Shown here piece by piece: positions 51,015 to 59,647 of a DNA stretch of 64,000 nt. The notes below the pieces were generated by a model. That model was not told where the DNA came from. It was given only the letters and a program-made list of their open reading frames with translations, and ran no database searches. Every line of letters begins with the position of its first letter. The stretch's first letter is position 1. The stretch is from assembly GCF_002592005.1 (NCBI RefSeq), contig NZ_NVQF01000002.1, positions 110,870 to 174,869 of the forward strand, written 5' to 3'. Both the position numbers and the translations under genes were made by a program. This DNA comes from Mycolicibacterium palauense. Lineage in GTDB: Bacteria > Actinomycetota > Actinomycetes > Mycobacteriales > Mycobacteriaceae.

Positions 51015-53152
51015 GCGCCCCACAGCCGACTCCGCCGGTGGCCAAGCGGGTGGACTCCCGCAGGGAGTTCCACGGCGATGTGTTCAACGACCCCTACGAG
51101 TGGTTGCGGGACAAGTCCGATCCGGAGGTCATCGCCTACCTGGAGGCCGAGAACGCCTACACCGACGCGGTGACCGCACGCCTGGAACCGTTGCGCCAGC
51201 GCATCTTCGACGAGATCAAGGCCAGGACCAAGGAGACCGACCTCTCGGTGCCGACCCGGCGCGGCGAGTACTGGTACTACTCGCGCAGTTTCGAGGGCAA
51301 GCAGTACGCGGTGCATTGTCGTTGTCCGATCGGTCATCCCGACGACTGGAGCCCGCCGATCCTCGACGAGCACACCGAGATCCCCGGCGAGCAGGTCTTG
51401 CTCGACGAGAACCTGTTGGCCGAGGGGCACGACTACTTCGCGCTCGGCGCGGCCGCGGTGAGCACCGACGGCAGCGTGCTGGCGTTCTCCGTCGACGTGC
51501 TCGGGGACGAGCGCTACACCCTGCAGTTCAAGAACCTGCAGACCGGCGAGCTCTATCCCGACGAGATCGCCGGTATCAGCGCGGGGGTGACCTGGGCCGC
51601 CGACAACGAGACGGTGTACTACTGCACCGTCGACGACGCGTGGCGGCCCGACACGGTCTGGCGGCACCGGCTGGGCAGCGGGCTTCCCGACGTGAAGGTC
51701 TACCACGAGCCCGACGAGCGCTTCTGGATCGTGGTGGGGCGCACCCGCAGCAACGCCTACGTGCTGATCGGGGCCGGATCGGGCATCACCTCGGAGTTCT
51801 TCTACGCCGACGCCACCGACCCGGACGCGGAGTTCACCAGCGTGCTGCCCCGGCGCGAGGGAGTGGAGTACTCCGTCGAGCACGCCGTCGTCGGGGGTGA
51901 GGACCGGTTCCTGATCCTGCACAACGACGGCGCGGTGAACTTCGAGCTGAACGAGGCGCCCGCCGCCGATCCGAGCGCTCAGCGCACCCTGATCGCGGGC
52001 CGCGACGACGTCCGGCTCGAGGGGGTCGACGCGTTCGCCGGTCATCTGGTGGTCAGCTACCGCCGCGAGGCGCTGCCGCGCATCCAGCTGTGGCCGATCG
52101 GCGACACGGGCGGTTACGAACCGCCCCACGAGATCTTCTTCGATTCGGAGTTGATGGCCTCCGGGCTGAGCGGCAACCCGAACTGGGACGCCCCCCGGTT
52201 GCGGATCGCGGCGACGTCGTTCGTGGTTCCCGCGCGGGTCTACGACCTCGACCTGGCCACCAACGAGCGGATTCTGCTGCGCGAACAGCCGGTCCTGGGC
52301 GACTATCGGCCCGAGGACTATGTCGAGCGCCGGGACTGGGCGACCGCCCCCGACGGGGTGCGGGTGCCGATTTCTCTGGTGTACCGCAAGGGGATCGAGC
52401 ACCCCGGTCCCGCGCTGCTCTACGGCTACGGGGCCTACGAGTCCTGCGAGGACCCGAGGTTCTCGATCGCGCGGCTGTCGCTGCTGGACCGTGGGGTGGT
52501 GTTCGCCGTGGCCCACGTCCGCGGCGGCGGGGAACTGGGGCGGCTGTGGTACGAGCACGGCAAGATGTTGATGAAGAAGAACACCTTCACCGACTTCGTG
52601 GCCGCCGCCGGGCACCTGATCGACTCGGGCCTGACCCAGCCGCAGAACCTCGTCGCACTCGGTGGCAGCGCGGGCGGTCTGCTGATGGGCGCGGTGGCCA
52701 ACATGGCCCCGGATCTGTTCGCCGGGATCCTGGCCCAGGTGCCCTTCGTGGACCCGCTCACCTCGATCCTGGACCCGTCGTTGCCGCTGACCATCACCGA
52801 ATGGGACGAGTGGGGAAACCCGTTGAGCGACAGCGAGGTCTATGCCTACATGAAGTCCTATTCGCCCTATGAGAACGTCGGGGCGCACGACTATCCGGAG
52901 ATCCTGGCGATGACCTCGCTCAACGACACCCGGGTGCTCTACGTCGAGCCGGCCAAATGGGTTGCCGCGCTGCGTCACACCAAGACCGACGGTCATCCGG
53001 TGCTGTTGAAGACGCAGATGGCCGCCGGTCATGGAGGCATCAGTGGGCGCTACGAGCGCTGGCGGGAGACGGCGTTTCAGTACGCCTGGCTACTGGCCAC
53101 CGCCGACCGCGACCACTACGGCAGCGGCCAGGTAGGCGACCTGCTGGGCTGA
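51011..53152 (+). CDS. ptrB: Prolyl oligopeptidase family serine protease (oligopeptidase B type)
   Basis: A 713-residue S9A peptidase in one intact frame. The N-terminal beta-propeller begins [20 protein letters not shown]; the catalytic domain has LLYGYGAYE, the nucleophile in [12 protein letters not shown], and the His in [16 protein letters not shown]. It cleaves short peptides, after basic residues in the oligopeptidase B group. In M. tuberculosis the matching locus is split into ptrBa and ptrBb, so this genome keeps the ancestral full-length gene. Its last 63 bases overlap the convergent DoxX gene. Confidence 0.93.
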   Translation: MSAPQPTPPVAKRVDSRREFHGDVFNDPYEWLRDKSDPEVIAYLEAENAYTDAVTARLEPLRQRIFDEIKARTKETDLSVPTRRGEYWYYSRSFEGKQYAVHCRCPIGHPDDWSPPILDEHTEIPGEQVLLDENLLAEGHDYFALGAAAVSTDGSVLAFSVDVLGDERYTLQFKNLQTGELYPDEIAGISAGVTWAADNETVYYCTVDDAWRPDTVWRHRLGSGLPDVKVYHEPDERFWIVVGRTRSNAYVLIGAGSGITSEFFYADATDPDAEFTSVLPRREGVEYSVEHAVVGGEDRFLILHNDGAVNFELNEAPAADPSAQRTLIAGRDDVRLEGVDAFAGHLVVSYRREALPRIQLWPIGDTGGYEPPHEIFFDSELMASGLSGNPNWDAPRLRIAATSFVVPARVYDLDLATNERILLREQPVLGDYRPEDYVERRDWATAPDGVRVPISLVYRKGIEHPGPALLYGYGAYESCEDPRFSIARLSLLDRGVVFAVAHVRGGGELGRLWYEHGKMLMKKNTFTDFVAAAGHLIDSGLTQPQNLVALGGSAGGLLMGAVANMAPDLFAGILAQVPFVDPLTSILDPSLPLTITEWDEWGNPLSDSEVYAYMKSYSPYENVGAHDYPEILAMTSLNDTRVLYVEPAKWVAALRHTKTDGHPVLLKTQMAAGHGGISGRYERWRETAFQYAWLLATADRDHYGSGQVGDLLG

Positions 53153-53440
53153 GCGCAGCCACAGCCGCGTCGTCATCGAGGCCGGCGGGTTGGGCATCCG
53201 CGCGGCGTGCACGTTGGCGGGGAACATCACCAGCAGCAACACGGCCAGCCCCGCCGCCGCGCCGACCCGCGTCACCGGGAAGAGCAGCCCGGCGGCGCCC
53301 AGCAGTTCCAGCACGCCGGTGACGGTCACCAGCAATGCCGGGGCCGGCAGTCCGGGCGGCACGATGGCGATCATTTCGGCCCGCCGCGGCGGGACGAAAT
53401 GCGCGATGCCGGTGAGCGTGGCCCGCGCCGATCCGGCCAC
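53090..53440 (-). CDS. DoxX-family membrane protein
   Basis: A small membrane protein of about 116 residues. TLTGIAHFVPP, then VTVTGVLELLGAAGLLFPVT, GLAVLLLVMFPANVHAARM and [14 protein letters not shown] give the four-helix DoxX layout. The start is uncertain: GTG 53440 fits the usual short N-terminus, but upstream in-frame sequence is the antisense of a TetR remnant. Its 3' end overlaps ptrB by 63 bases on the opposite strand. Confidence 0.7.
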   Translation of the reverse strand: MAGSARATLTGIAHFVPPRRAEMIAIVPPGLPAPALLVTVTGVLELLGAAGLLFPVTRVGAAAGLAVLLLVMFPANVHAARMPNPPASMTTRLWLRSAQQVAYLAAAVVVAVGGGQ

Positions 53441-53563
53441 GGCCCGGCTGGCCGCGTGGTCGCTGGTGCACGGGTTCGCCACACTGTGCCTCAACGAGGC
53501 CGTCGTCGTCGACGACCCGGCCGCGGCCGCGGAAACCCTGGGGCGATGCTCTTCGACGAATGA
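53415..53563 (+). pseudogene. Remnant of a TetR regulator C-terminus
   Basis: In the plus frame, ATARLAAWSLVHGFATLCLN is the WHG-type C-terminal domain found in many TetR proteins (A-W-x-LVHG-hxxL). It is followed by DDPAAAAETLG and, after a one-base frame change, by AMLFDE and a stop at 53561-53563. No helix-turn-helix precedes it; the sequence to the left is the antisense DoxX gene. It looks like the tail of a deleted regulator. Confidence 0.45.
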
Positions 53564-53602
53564 GCGGCCTGCTCTGCGGGCCGCGGTGTTAGCGTGGCGC
53601 CC

Positions 53603-54091
53603 GTGAGTCTCACCGATATCCCCCTGACGACCCTGGACGGCAAGCCCACCTCGCTGGCGGAGTACTCCGACAAGGCGGTGCTGCTCGTCAACGTCGCCTC
53701 CAAGTGCGGCCTGACACCGCAATACGGTGCCCTCGAGCAGCTTGCCCGGGACTACCGGGACCGGGGGCTCGTGGTGATCGGGGTGCCGTGCAACCAGTTC
53801 ATGGGCCAGGAGCCCGGCAGCCCCGAGGAGATCGCCACCTTCTGCTCCACCACCTACGGGGTCACGTTCCCGCTGCTGGAGAAGGCCGAGGTCAACGGTC
53901 CCGGTCGGCACCCGCTGTATGCGGAGCTGACCAAGACCGCCGACGCCGAGGGTGCGGCCGGGGACATCCAGTGGAACTTCGAGAAGTTCCTGCTGGCACC
54001 CGGGGCCCGGGTCGTCGGGCGGTTCCGCCCGCGCACCGAGCCGGATGCACCGGACGTGGTCGCGGCCATCGAGGCGGTGCTGCCCGGCTGA
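53603..54091 (+). CDS. Glutathione peroxidase-family thiol peroxidase
   Basis: A 162-residue GPx-fold protein from GTG 53603. The peroxidatic residue is Cys in NVASKCGLTPQY, followed by the Gln motif GVPCNQFMGQEPG and the Trp motif WNFEKFLL, completing the Cys-Gln-Trp-Asn site. As in other bacterial Cys-GPx proteins, thioredoxin is the likely electron donor, since mycobacteria lack glutathione. It stands between the TetR remnant and the deacetylase-like gene. Confidence 0.92.
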   Translation: MSLTDIPLTTLDGKPTSLAEYSDKAVLLVNVASKCGLTPQYGALEQLARDYRDRGLVVIGVPCNQFMGQEPGSPEEIATFCSTTYGVTFPLLEKAEVNGPGRHPLYAELTKTADAEGAAGDIQWNFEKFLLAPGARVVGRFRPRTEPDAPDVVAAIEAVLPG

Positions 54092-54164
54092 ATCGCCGGG
54101 ACTTGTCACCGCACGTCCGGGTGTCCGACACCGTCTGGACACCTGCGCTTGACACACTGAGGGC

Positions 54165-54869
54165 GTGGCTGGGCAACTGATCGTCTCGGTGTCCGGGATC
54201 AGCGACCGGACGGTGGCCGACGTCGACGCATTCGCTGCCGAGCTGGCGTCCCGGGCGGTCCCGCTGTCGCTGTTGATCGCCCCGCGTCTCAAGGGTGGCT
54301 ACCGCCTCGACCGCGACGATGCCACCGTGGACTGGCTGACCGATCGCCGCGCCGGCGGTGCGGCGATCGTCCTGCACGGCTACGACGAGGCCGCCACCAA
54401 ACGGCGCCGCAGCGAATTCGCCAGCCTGCCCGCACACGAGGCCAATCTGCGCCTGATGGCCGCCGACCGGGTGCTCGGGCACCTCGGGCTGCGCACCCGG
54501 CTGTTCGCCGCGCCCGGGTGGACGGTCTCTGCGGGCGCGGTCACCGTGCTGCCCCGCAACGGTTTTCGTTTGATCGCGGGTCTGACCGGGATCACCGACC
54601 TGGTGCGCGGCAGCAGCGTGCGCACCCGGGTGCTGGGCATCGGGGCGGGTTTTCTCGCCGAGCCCTGGTGGTGCCGGACCCTGGTGCTCGCCGGCGAACG
54701 CACCGCCCGCCGCGGTGGAATCGTGCGGGTCGCGGTCAGTGCCCGGGCGCTGGGCAAGCCCGGCCCCCGCCAGGCGGTGCTCGACGCCGTCGATCTCTCG
54801 TTGCTGCACGGTTGCACTCCGACGGTGTACCGCTGGTTGCCGAAACCGGCGCTGGAATCCGCCGCCTGA
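54165..54869 (+). CDS. DUF2334-type polysaccharide deacetylase-like protein, Rv0784-like
   Basis: A 234-residue protein from GTG 54165. LIVSVSGISDRTVADVDAFA opens the NodB-like barrel, AIVLHGYDEAATKRRRSEF holds the His-Asp metal motif and TRLFAAPGWTVSAGAV the second conserved strand. The order after ptrB fits the M. tuberculosis protein Rv0784. It probably deacetylates a cell-envelope or lipid-linked sugar. There is no signal peptide. Confidence 0.75.
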   Translation: MAGQLIVSVSGISDRTVADVDAFAAELASRAVPLSLLIAPRLKGGYRLDRDDATVDWLTDRRAGGAAIVLHGYDEAATKRRRSEFASLPAHEANLRLMAADRVLGHLGLRTRLFAAPGWTVSAGAVTVLPRNGFRLIAGLTGITDLVRGSSVRTRVLGIGAGFLAEPWWCRTLVLAGERTARRGGIVRVAVSARALGKPGPRQAVLDAVDLSLLHGCTPTVYRWLPKPALESAA

Positions 54870-54978
54870 CTCGTTGAGCCCCAGCGCCGGCCCCGTCGGC
54901 GGCTACCCTTACCGTCGCTGCCGGGACGCTCCCGGCCGGCGGGCCCCGGGCCCGACTCGCCCAGCCGTGGAGGACGCC

Positions 54979-55551
54979 GTGACATCCAGAGTGCATCCAG
55001 CCGCAGCGCTGGTCGTCGTCGCACTGTGTGCCGCCGGGTGCGGCGCCGACACCGCCCGGCCGGCGTGGGCGGTGCTGACCGAGCTCGGGCGCGACGACGT
55101 GCCCATGCGCCCGGGCGCCAACGTCCGCCTCTTCAACGAGGTTGATCTCAACGCCCGGGGTCTCGTCGACTACGACACGGCCACGGGGTATCTCACGCTG
55201 CAGCCGGGGACCTATCGGGTCGACGGCTGGTCGCTGACGACATTCGGCTACGAGTTGACCAAAGACGAGCAGGCGCAGACGTTCTCGGCCCCCGGGTACG
55301 CCTTCCTGTGGAACGTGGACACGGAGCGCATCGAACTGCTCGGATCCATGCAGGACCCGTTGTACGGGCAGCCGAGCATTCTCGACGGCATTGTCGAGGT
55401 CCCGGCGAGCACCCGGTACTACCTCGCACACCAGAACGGCAGAAATGTCGCCGGCATCCACCTCCAGGTGCACGATCCCGACGCCACGATGCCCGACGGG
55501 TCGGTGTCGACGAATCACGCCTTCGCGCGCCTGGTCGTCGAGCCCCTGTGA
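54979..55551 (+). CDS. Putative lipoprotein
   Basis: A 190-residue exported protein from GTG 54979 with GGAGGA at 54969-54974. The N-terminus HPAAALVVVALCAAGCGAD is a lipoprotein signal ending in a lipobox-like AAGC. The mature part alternates beta-strand segments (RLFNEVDLN, YLTLQPGTYRVDGWSL, GYAFLWNVDTERIELLG, RYYLAHQNGRNVAGIHLQVH) and has no recognised domain. Its stop codon is the first three bases before a tandem array of hairpin repeats. Confidence 0.72.
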   Translation: MTSRVHPAAALVVVALCAAGCGADTARPAWAVLTELGRDDVPMRPGANVRLFNEVDLNARGLVDYDTATGYLTLQPGTYRVDGWSLTTFGYELTKDEQAQTFSAPGYAFLWNVDTERIELLGSMQDPLYGQPSILDGIVEVPASTRYYLAHQNGRNVAGIHLQVHDPDATMPDGSVSTNHAFARLVVEPL

Positions 55552-55730
55552 GGCGGAGCCGAACGTCGGGCTCCTGTGAGGCGGAGCCGAACGTCGGGCT
55601 CCTGAGGCGGAGCCGAACGTCGGGCTCCTGAGGCGGAGCCGAACGTCGGGCTCCTGAGGCGGAGCCGACAATCGGATCCTGAGGCGGAGCCGACCTTCGG
55701 ATCCTGAGGCGCAGCCGAAGGTCCGATGCC
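55550..55730. repeat. Tandem array of seven 25-28-bp hairpin units
   Basis: Units beginning GAGGCGGAGCCGA start at 55550, 55578, 55604, 55630, 55656, 55681 and 55706. Units 1-4 share GAACGTCGGGCTC; units 5-7 differ in the loop (CAA, CCT, AGG) while the CCGA/TCGG stem is kept in units 5-6 and changed in 7. The array fills the gap between the convergent lipoprotein and araC genes. Confidence 0.93.
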
Positions 55731-55739
55731 CGGGAGGGC

Positions 55740-56666
55740 TCAGGCCAATGCCGCCAGTTCCGGCGGTTCGGCGCTTCCGCGCAGTCGTGACGCGTCCTGA
55801 CCCGGCGGGTTGCCGAAGAGCCGGCGGTACTCGCGGTTGAACTGCGAGGGACTGTCGTAGCCCACGGAGTGGCCGACGCCGGCCACGTCCCCGGGATGGG
55901 CCACCAGCAGCGAACGTGCCTGCTGCAGCCGGATCCGCTTCTGAAACTGCAGCGGGCTCATCGCCGTGATCGCGCGGAACCTGCGGTGGAAGGCCGAACT
56001 GCTCATGCCGGCCAGCCGCGCGAGTTCGTCGATGCGGAGCGGCTCGGCGTAGTGGTCGCGGATCCATCCGATCGCCGCGTCGATGTGGGTGAGGTTGCTG
56101 TCGGCGATCCCGATCTGGCGCACGGTGCCGCCCAGCGGTCCGGTGATGAGCCGCCAGAGGATCTCCTGCTCGACCAGCGGTCCCAGCACCGCCGCGTCCT
56201 GCGGGCGGTCGAGCAGTCGCAGCATCCGCGCGACGGCGTCGAGCAGGTCCGCACCGGCGGGGGCGGTCGCGATCGCCATCGGGTCGGGTGCCGGGCGGGG
56301 CGCGCGCGCGAGGCGGGCCCGCAGTGCCAGACCGGCCACCGCGGCGGGGTGCAGGACCAGGGCCATCCCCAACGCGGGTGTGTCCGCGGCGGTGTCGAGG
56401 TAGTAGCCGGTGACCGGCAGGCTCGCCGTGACGACCAGGCACTGGCCGGCCCGGTACTCGTGAACCGTCTCGCCGAGCATCAGTCGCTTGCCGCCCTGGG
56501 CCATCACCACCAGCAACGGCTCGGTCAGCGAGTAGTCGGGTCCGGCCGAGGGAACGGCGACGCGGGAGAGCAGCAGCCCGTCGATGGGTGTCCGCAGATC
56601 GGGACGGGCATGGGCGGCGATGAGGTCACGGATCTCGGTCAGCAGATCCTCGGCGGTGTGCACCAT
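55740..56666 (-). CDS. AraC family transcriptional regulator
   Basis: A 308-residue regulator using ATG 56666 (GGAGG lies 12 bases upstream; an earlier GTG is possible). The N-terminal cupin-like AraC_N domain contains LLVVMAQGGKRLMLGETVHE and YRAGQCLVVTASLPVTGYYL; the C-terminal DNA-binding domain has LARLAGMSSSAFHRRFRAIT and VGHSVGYDSPSQFNREYRRLF. It is divergent from an aldo/keto reductase gene across 160 bases, a pairing common for AraC_N regulators that sense aldehydes or xenobiotics. Confidence 0.9.
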   Translation of the reverse strand: MVHTAEDLLTEIRDLIAAHARPDLRTPIDGLLLSRVAVPSAGPDYSLTEPLLVVMAQGGKRLMLGETVHEYRAGQCLVVTASLPVTGYYLDTAADTPALGMALVLHPAAVAGLALRARLARAPRPAPDPMAIATAPAGADLLDAVARMLRLLDRPQDAAVLGPLVEQEILWRLITGPLGGTVRQIGIADSNLTHIDAAIGWIRDHYAEPLRIDELARLAGMSSSAFHRRFRAITAMSPLQFQKRIRLQQARSLLVAHPGDVAGVGHSVGYDSPSQFNREYRRLFGNPPGQDASRLRGSAEPPELAALA

Positions 56667-56826
56667 TGCGACGGAACACCTCCGGAGCTGGTCGTGGCAC
56701 GGATTCACCAGTATTCAGCCGAATCGAGCAGGATTATGCAAGAGGCTGGCCGGATTGGTCTACCGCCAGGAGCCGTGCGGCGATTCGATGGAACAGCAAC
56801 ACAGACCACGGAATCGGAGAATCACA

Positions 56827-57909
56827 ATGCCATTGGATCACTACCGCACGCTGGGCCGCTCGGGTCTGCGGGTGAGCCCGTTCGCACTCGGAGCGATGAC
56901 TTTCGGACAAGATCCCGGCGGTGCCGGGTGCACCGTCGAGGAGTCCGAACGGATCCTCGACGCCTACCTGGACCGCGGTGGAAACTTCATCGACACGGCC
57001 AATTTCTACACCAACGGACACTCGGAGAAGATTCTCGGCGACTTCTTCTCCCGCCGGCCCGGGCGTCGCGAGCACATCGTGCTGGCCTCGAAGTTCTTCG
57101 CCAACATGTTCCCGGGCGACCCCAACGGCGGTGGTGCGGGCCGCTCCGCGATCATCGCCCAGTGCCACGAGTCGCTGCGCCGGCTCCGGACCGACCACCT
57201 CGACGTGTACTGGCTGCACAACTGGGACCGCCACACCCCGATCGAGGAGACGATGCGGACGCTCGACGACCTGGTGCGGGCCGGGAAGATCCGCTACATC
57301 GGGTTCTCCAACACCCCCGCATGGGTGACCAGCCAGGCCCAGACCACCGCATTGCTGAAGGGGTGGACCCCGCTGATCGCCCTGCAGGTCGAGTATTCGC
57401 TGCTGGCTCGCACCGTCGAGGGTGAAATCTCCCCGCTGGCACTCGATCAGGGAATGGCGCTGGTGCCCTGGAGCCCGCTGAAGAACGGCTACCTGTCCGG
57501 GAAGTACCGCCGCGACGGCATGGTCACCGATTCGGCCCGCGCGGCCTTCGTCGGCGGCCCGAGCGAGGCCGAGTTCGCGGTCATCGACACCGTCGCCACC
57601 ATCGCCGACGAACTCGAGACCTCGTCGTCGGCGGTCGCGCTGGCGTGGCTGCGAAGCCGGCCCGGAACGGTCGTGCCGATCCTGGGAGCCAGGCGGCTGC
57701 AGCACCTCGAGGACAACCTCGCCGGCCTGGACGTCGCACTCGGCGCCGCGCAGGTGCGCGCGCTCGACGCGGTGTCGGCCCCGGACCTGGACTACCCGGC
57801 GTCGGTCAACGCCGACATCCGATCGACGCTGCAGTTCGCGGGCACGACGGTCGACGGGCAATCCTCCGAGGTGTACCCGCCGCTGCTGCAGCGGGACACC
57901 GTGTACTGA
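56827..57909 (+). CDS. Aldo/keto reductase
   Basis: A 360-residue AKR from ATG 56827. Catalytic tetrad: Asp and Tyr in FIDTANFYTNGHSE, Lys in VLASKFFANMF and His in YWLHNWDRHTP. LVPWSPLKNGYLSGKYR and PILGARRLQHLEDNL bind NADPH. It reduces aldehydes or ketones; the AraC gene opposite is its probable activator. AKR and AraC interrupt the backbone order between Rv0784-like and Rv0785-like genes. Confidence 0.93.
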   Translation: MPLDHYRTLGRSGLRVSPFALGAMTFGQDPGGAGCTVEESERILDAYLDRGGNFIDTANFYTNGHSEKILGDFFSRRPGRREHIVLASKFFANMFPGDPNGGGAGRSAIIAQCHESLRRLRTDHLDVYWLHNWDRHTPIEETMRTLDDLVRAGKIRYIGFSNTPAWVTSQAQTTALLKGWTPLIALQVEYSLLARTVEGEISPLALDQGMALVPWSPLKNGYLSGKYRRDGMVTDSARAAFVGGPSEAEFAVIDTVATIADELETSSSAVALAWLRSRPGTVVPILGARRLQHLEDNLAGLDVALGAAQVRALDAVSAPDLDYPASVNADIRSTLQFAGTTVDGQSSEVYPPLLQRDTVY

Positions 57910-57991
57910 GTCCGGGCACGGTGACGGCCCGTTCGCGCACATCGGCGGACCGCGGGGTTCGCCCGACCGACTGCGGCTAGCGTGAGGAGCT

Positions 57992-59632
57992 ATGGACGCT
58001 GACGTCATTGTGGTTGGGGCCGGGCTGGCCGGGCTGGTCGCCGCCGGCGAGGCCGTGGAACGTGGCCGGCGGGTGCTGATCGTCGAGCAGGAGAACGCGG
58101 CGAACCTGGGTGGACAGGCCTACTGGTCGTTCGGGGGGCTGTTCTTCGTCGACAGCCCCGAGCAGCGCCGGATGGGCATCCACGACAGCCACGAACTCGC
58201 CCTGCAGGACTGGCTGGGCACCGCGGGGTTCGACCGGGAGGAGGACTACTGGCCGCGCCAGTGGGCCCACGCCTACGTCGACTTCGCCGCCGGCGAGAAG
58301 CGCAGCTGGCTCGGTGAGCGTGGTCTCAAGGTGTTCCCGCTCGTCGGCTGGGCCGAGCGCGGCGGCTACGACGCGCGCGGACACGGCAACTCGGTGCCCC
58401 GGTTCCACATCACCTGGGGTACGGGTCCGGCGTTGGTCGACATCTTCGCCCGCCGCCTGCGGGACGACCCGCTGGTGCGGTTCTCGTTTCGTCATCGCGT
58501 CGACGAGCTGATCGTCGACGACGGTGCCGTCGTCGGTGTGCGCGGCGCGGTGCTGGCCCCGTCCACGGCGGCGCGGGCCGTCGCATCGTCACGGGAGACG
58601 TTGGGCGACTTCGAATTCCGATCCTCAGCGGTCATCGTCACCAGCGGTGGGATCGGTGGGAACCCGGACCTGGTTCGGCAGAACTGGCCGGCCCGGATGG
58701 GCCGGGTCCCTGGCCAGTTGCTCACCGGGGTGCCCGCCCACGTCGACGGCCGGATGATCGCGATCACCGAGTCCGCCGGGGCCAGGGTGATCAACCGGGA
58801 CCGGATGTGGCACTACACCGAGGGCATCACCAACTACGACCCGATCTGGCCCAACCACGGCATCCGCATCCTGCCGGGGCCCTCGTCGCTGTGGCTGGAC
58901 GCCACCGGGAAACGCCTGCCCGGCCCGCTCTACCCCGGCTTCGACACCCTGGGCACCCTGGAACACATCTGCGCCTCCGGCCACGACTACACCTGGTTCG
59001 TCCTCAACGCCCGCATCATCGAGAAGGAGTTCGGGCTCTCCGGGCAGGAGCAGAACCCCGACCTGACCGGCCGCAGCATCCGCGAGGTGCTGGCCCGGGT
59101 GCGGCCCGGCCCGCCGGGGCCGGTGCAGGCGTTCGTCGACCGCGGGATCGACTTCGTCAGCGCCGGCTCCCTGCGGGAGCTGGTGGCTGGCATGAATGCG
59201 CTGCCCGAGGTGGCACCCCTGGACTTCGCCACGGTCGAGGCCGAGGTGACCGCACGGGACCGGGAGGTCGCCAACCGGTACAGCAAGGACGGTCAGATCA
59301 CCGCGATCCACGGGGCCCGGGCCTACCTCGCCGACCGTATCGCGCGGGTCGTGGCTCCGCACCGGCTGACCGACCCGAAGGCCGGCCCGATGATCGCCGT
59401 CAAACTGCACATCCTGACCCGAAAGACGTTGGGCGGTTTGGAGACCGACCTCGACTCCCGGGTGCTCGGCGACAACGGGTCGGCACTGCCCGGCCTCTAC
59501 GCCGCCGGTGAGGTGGCCGGGTTCGGCGGCGGCGGCGTGCACGGCTACCGCGCCCTGGAGGGCACCTTCCTCGGCGGCTGCATCTTCTCCGGGCGCGCCG
59601 CCGGCCGGGCCGCCGCCCGCGACATCGCCTGA
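57992..59632 (+). CDS. FAD-binding dehydrogenase, KSTD-like (Rv0785 type)
   Basis: A 546-residue flavoprotein of the fumarate-reductase/3-ketosteroid-1-dehydrogenase family. DVIVVGAGLAGLVAAGEA binds FAD, NLGGQAYWSFGGLFFVD lies in the active-site loop, and the C-terminal LPGLYAAGEVAGFGGGGVHG with LEGTFLGGCIFSGRAAG completes the FAD site. The position upstream of the MBL-fold, secreted protein and purS genes matches Rv0785. The substrate of this subgroup is unknown; steroid dehydrogenation is not established. Confidence 0.88.
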   Translation: MDADVIVVGAGLAGLVAAGEAVERGRRVLIVEQENAANLGGQAYWSFGGLFFVDSPEQRRMGIHDSHELALQDWLGTAGFDREEDYWPRQWAHAYVDFAAGEKRSWLGERGLKVFPLVGWAERGGYDARGHGNSVPRFHITWGTGPALVDIFARRLRDDPLVRFSFRHRVDELIVDDGAVVGVRGAVLAPSTAARAVASSRETLGDFEFRSSAVIVTSGGIGGNPDLVRQNWPARMGRVPGQLLTGVPAHVDGRMIAITESAGARVINRDRMWHYTEGITNYDPIWPNHGIRILPGPSSLWLDATGKRLPGPLYPGFDTLGTLEHICASGHDYTWFVLNARIIEKEFGLSGQEQNPDLTGRSIREVLARVRPGPPGPVQAFVDRGIDFVSAGSLRELVAGMNALPEVAPLDFATVEAEVTARDREVANRYSKDGQITAIHGARAYLADRIARVVAPHRLTDPKAGPMIAVKLHILTRKTLGGLETDLDSRVLGDNGSALPGLYAAGEVAGFGGGGVHGYRALEGTFLGGCIFSGRAAGRAAARDIA

Positions 59633-59647
59633 CCGTATCCGGTCAGG
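59628..59647. terminator. Hairpin containing both convergent stop codons
   Basis: CCTGACCG and CGGTCAGG form a perfect eight-base stem with a TATC loop. The left arm includes the TGA of the flavoprotein gene and the right arm that of the P450 gene, only ten bases apart. Confidence 0.65.

Noticed and set aside
50960..53032. A 690-codon minus-strand open frame opposite ptrB
   Set aside because: ptrB on the plus strand has a full S9 peptidase pattern and catalytic residues; the antisense frame has no recognisable motif.
53603..54091. Selenocysteine-type glutathione peroxidase
   Set aside because: The peroxidatic codon encodes Cys (SKCGLT), with no in-frame TGA.
54140..54170. TTGACA-type promoter directly before the deacetylase-like gene
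   Set aside because: The TTGACA at about 54148 is too close to the GTG at 54165 to leave room for a -10 element and start site.
55550..55730. Possible CRISPR array
   Set aside because: Units are directly tandem with no unique spacers, they are hairpin-like and vary in the loop, and no cas genes are near.
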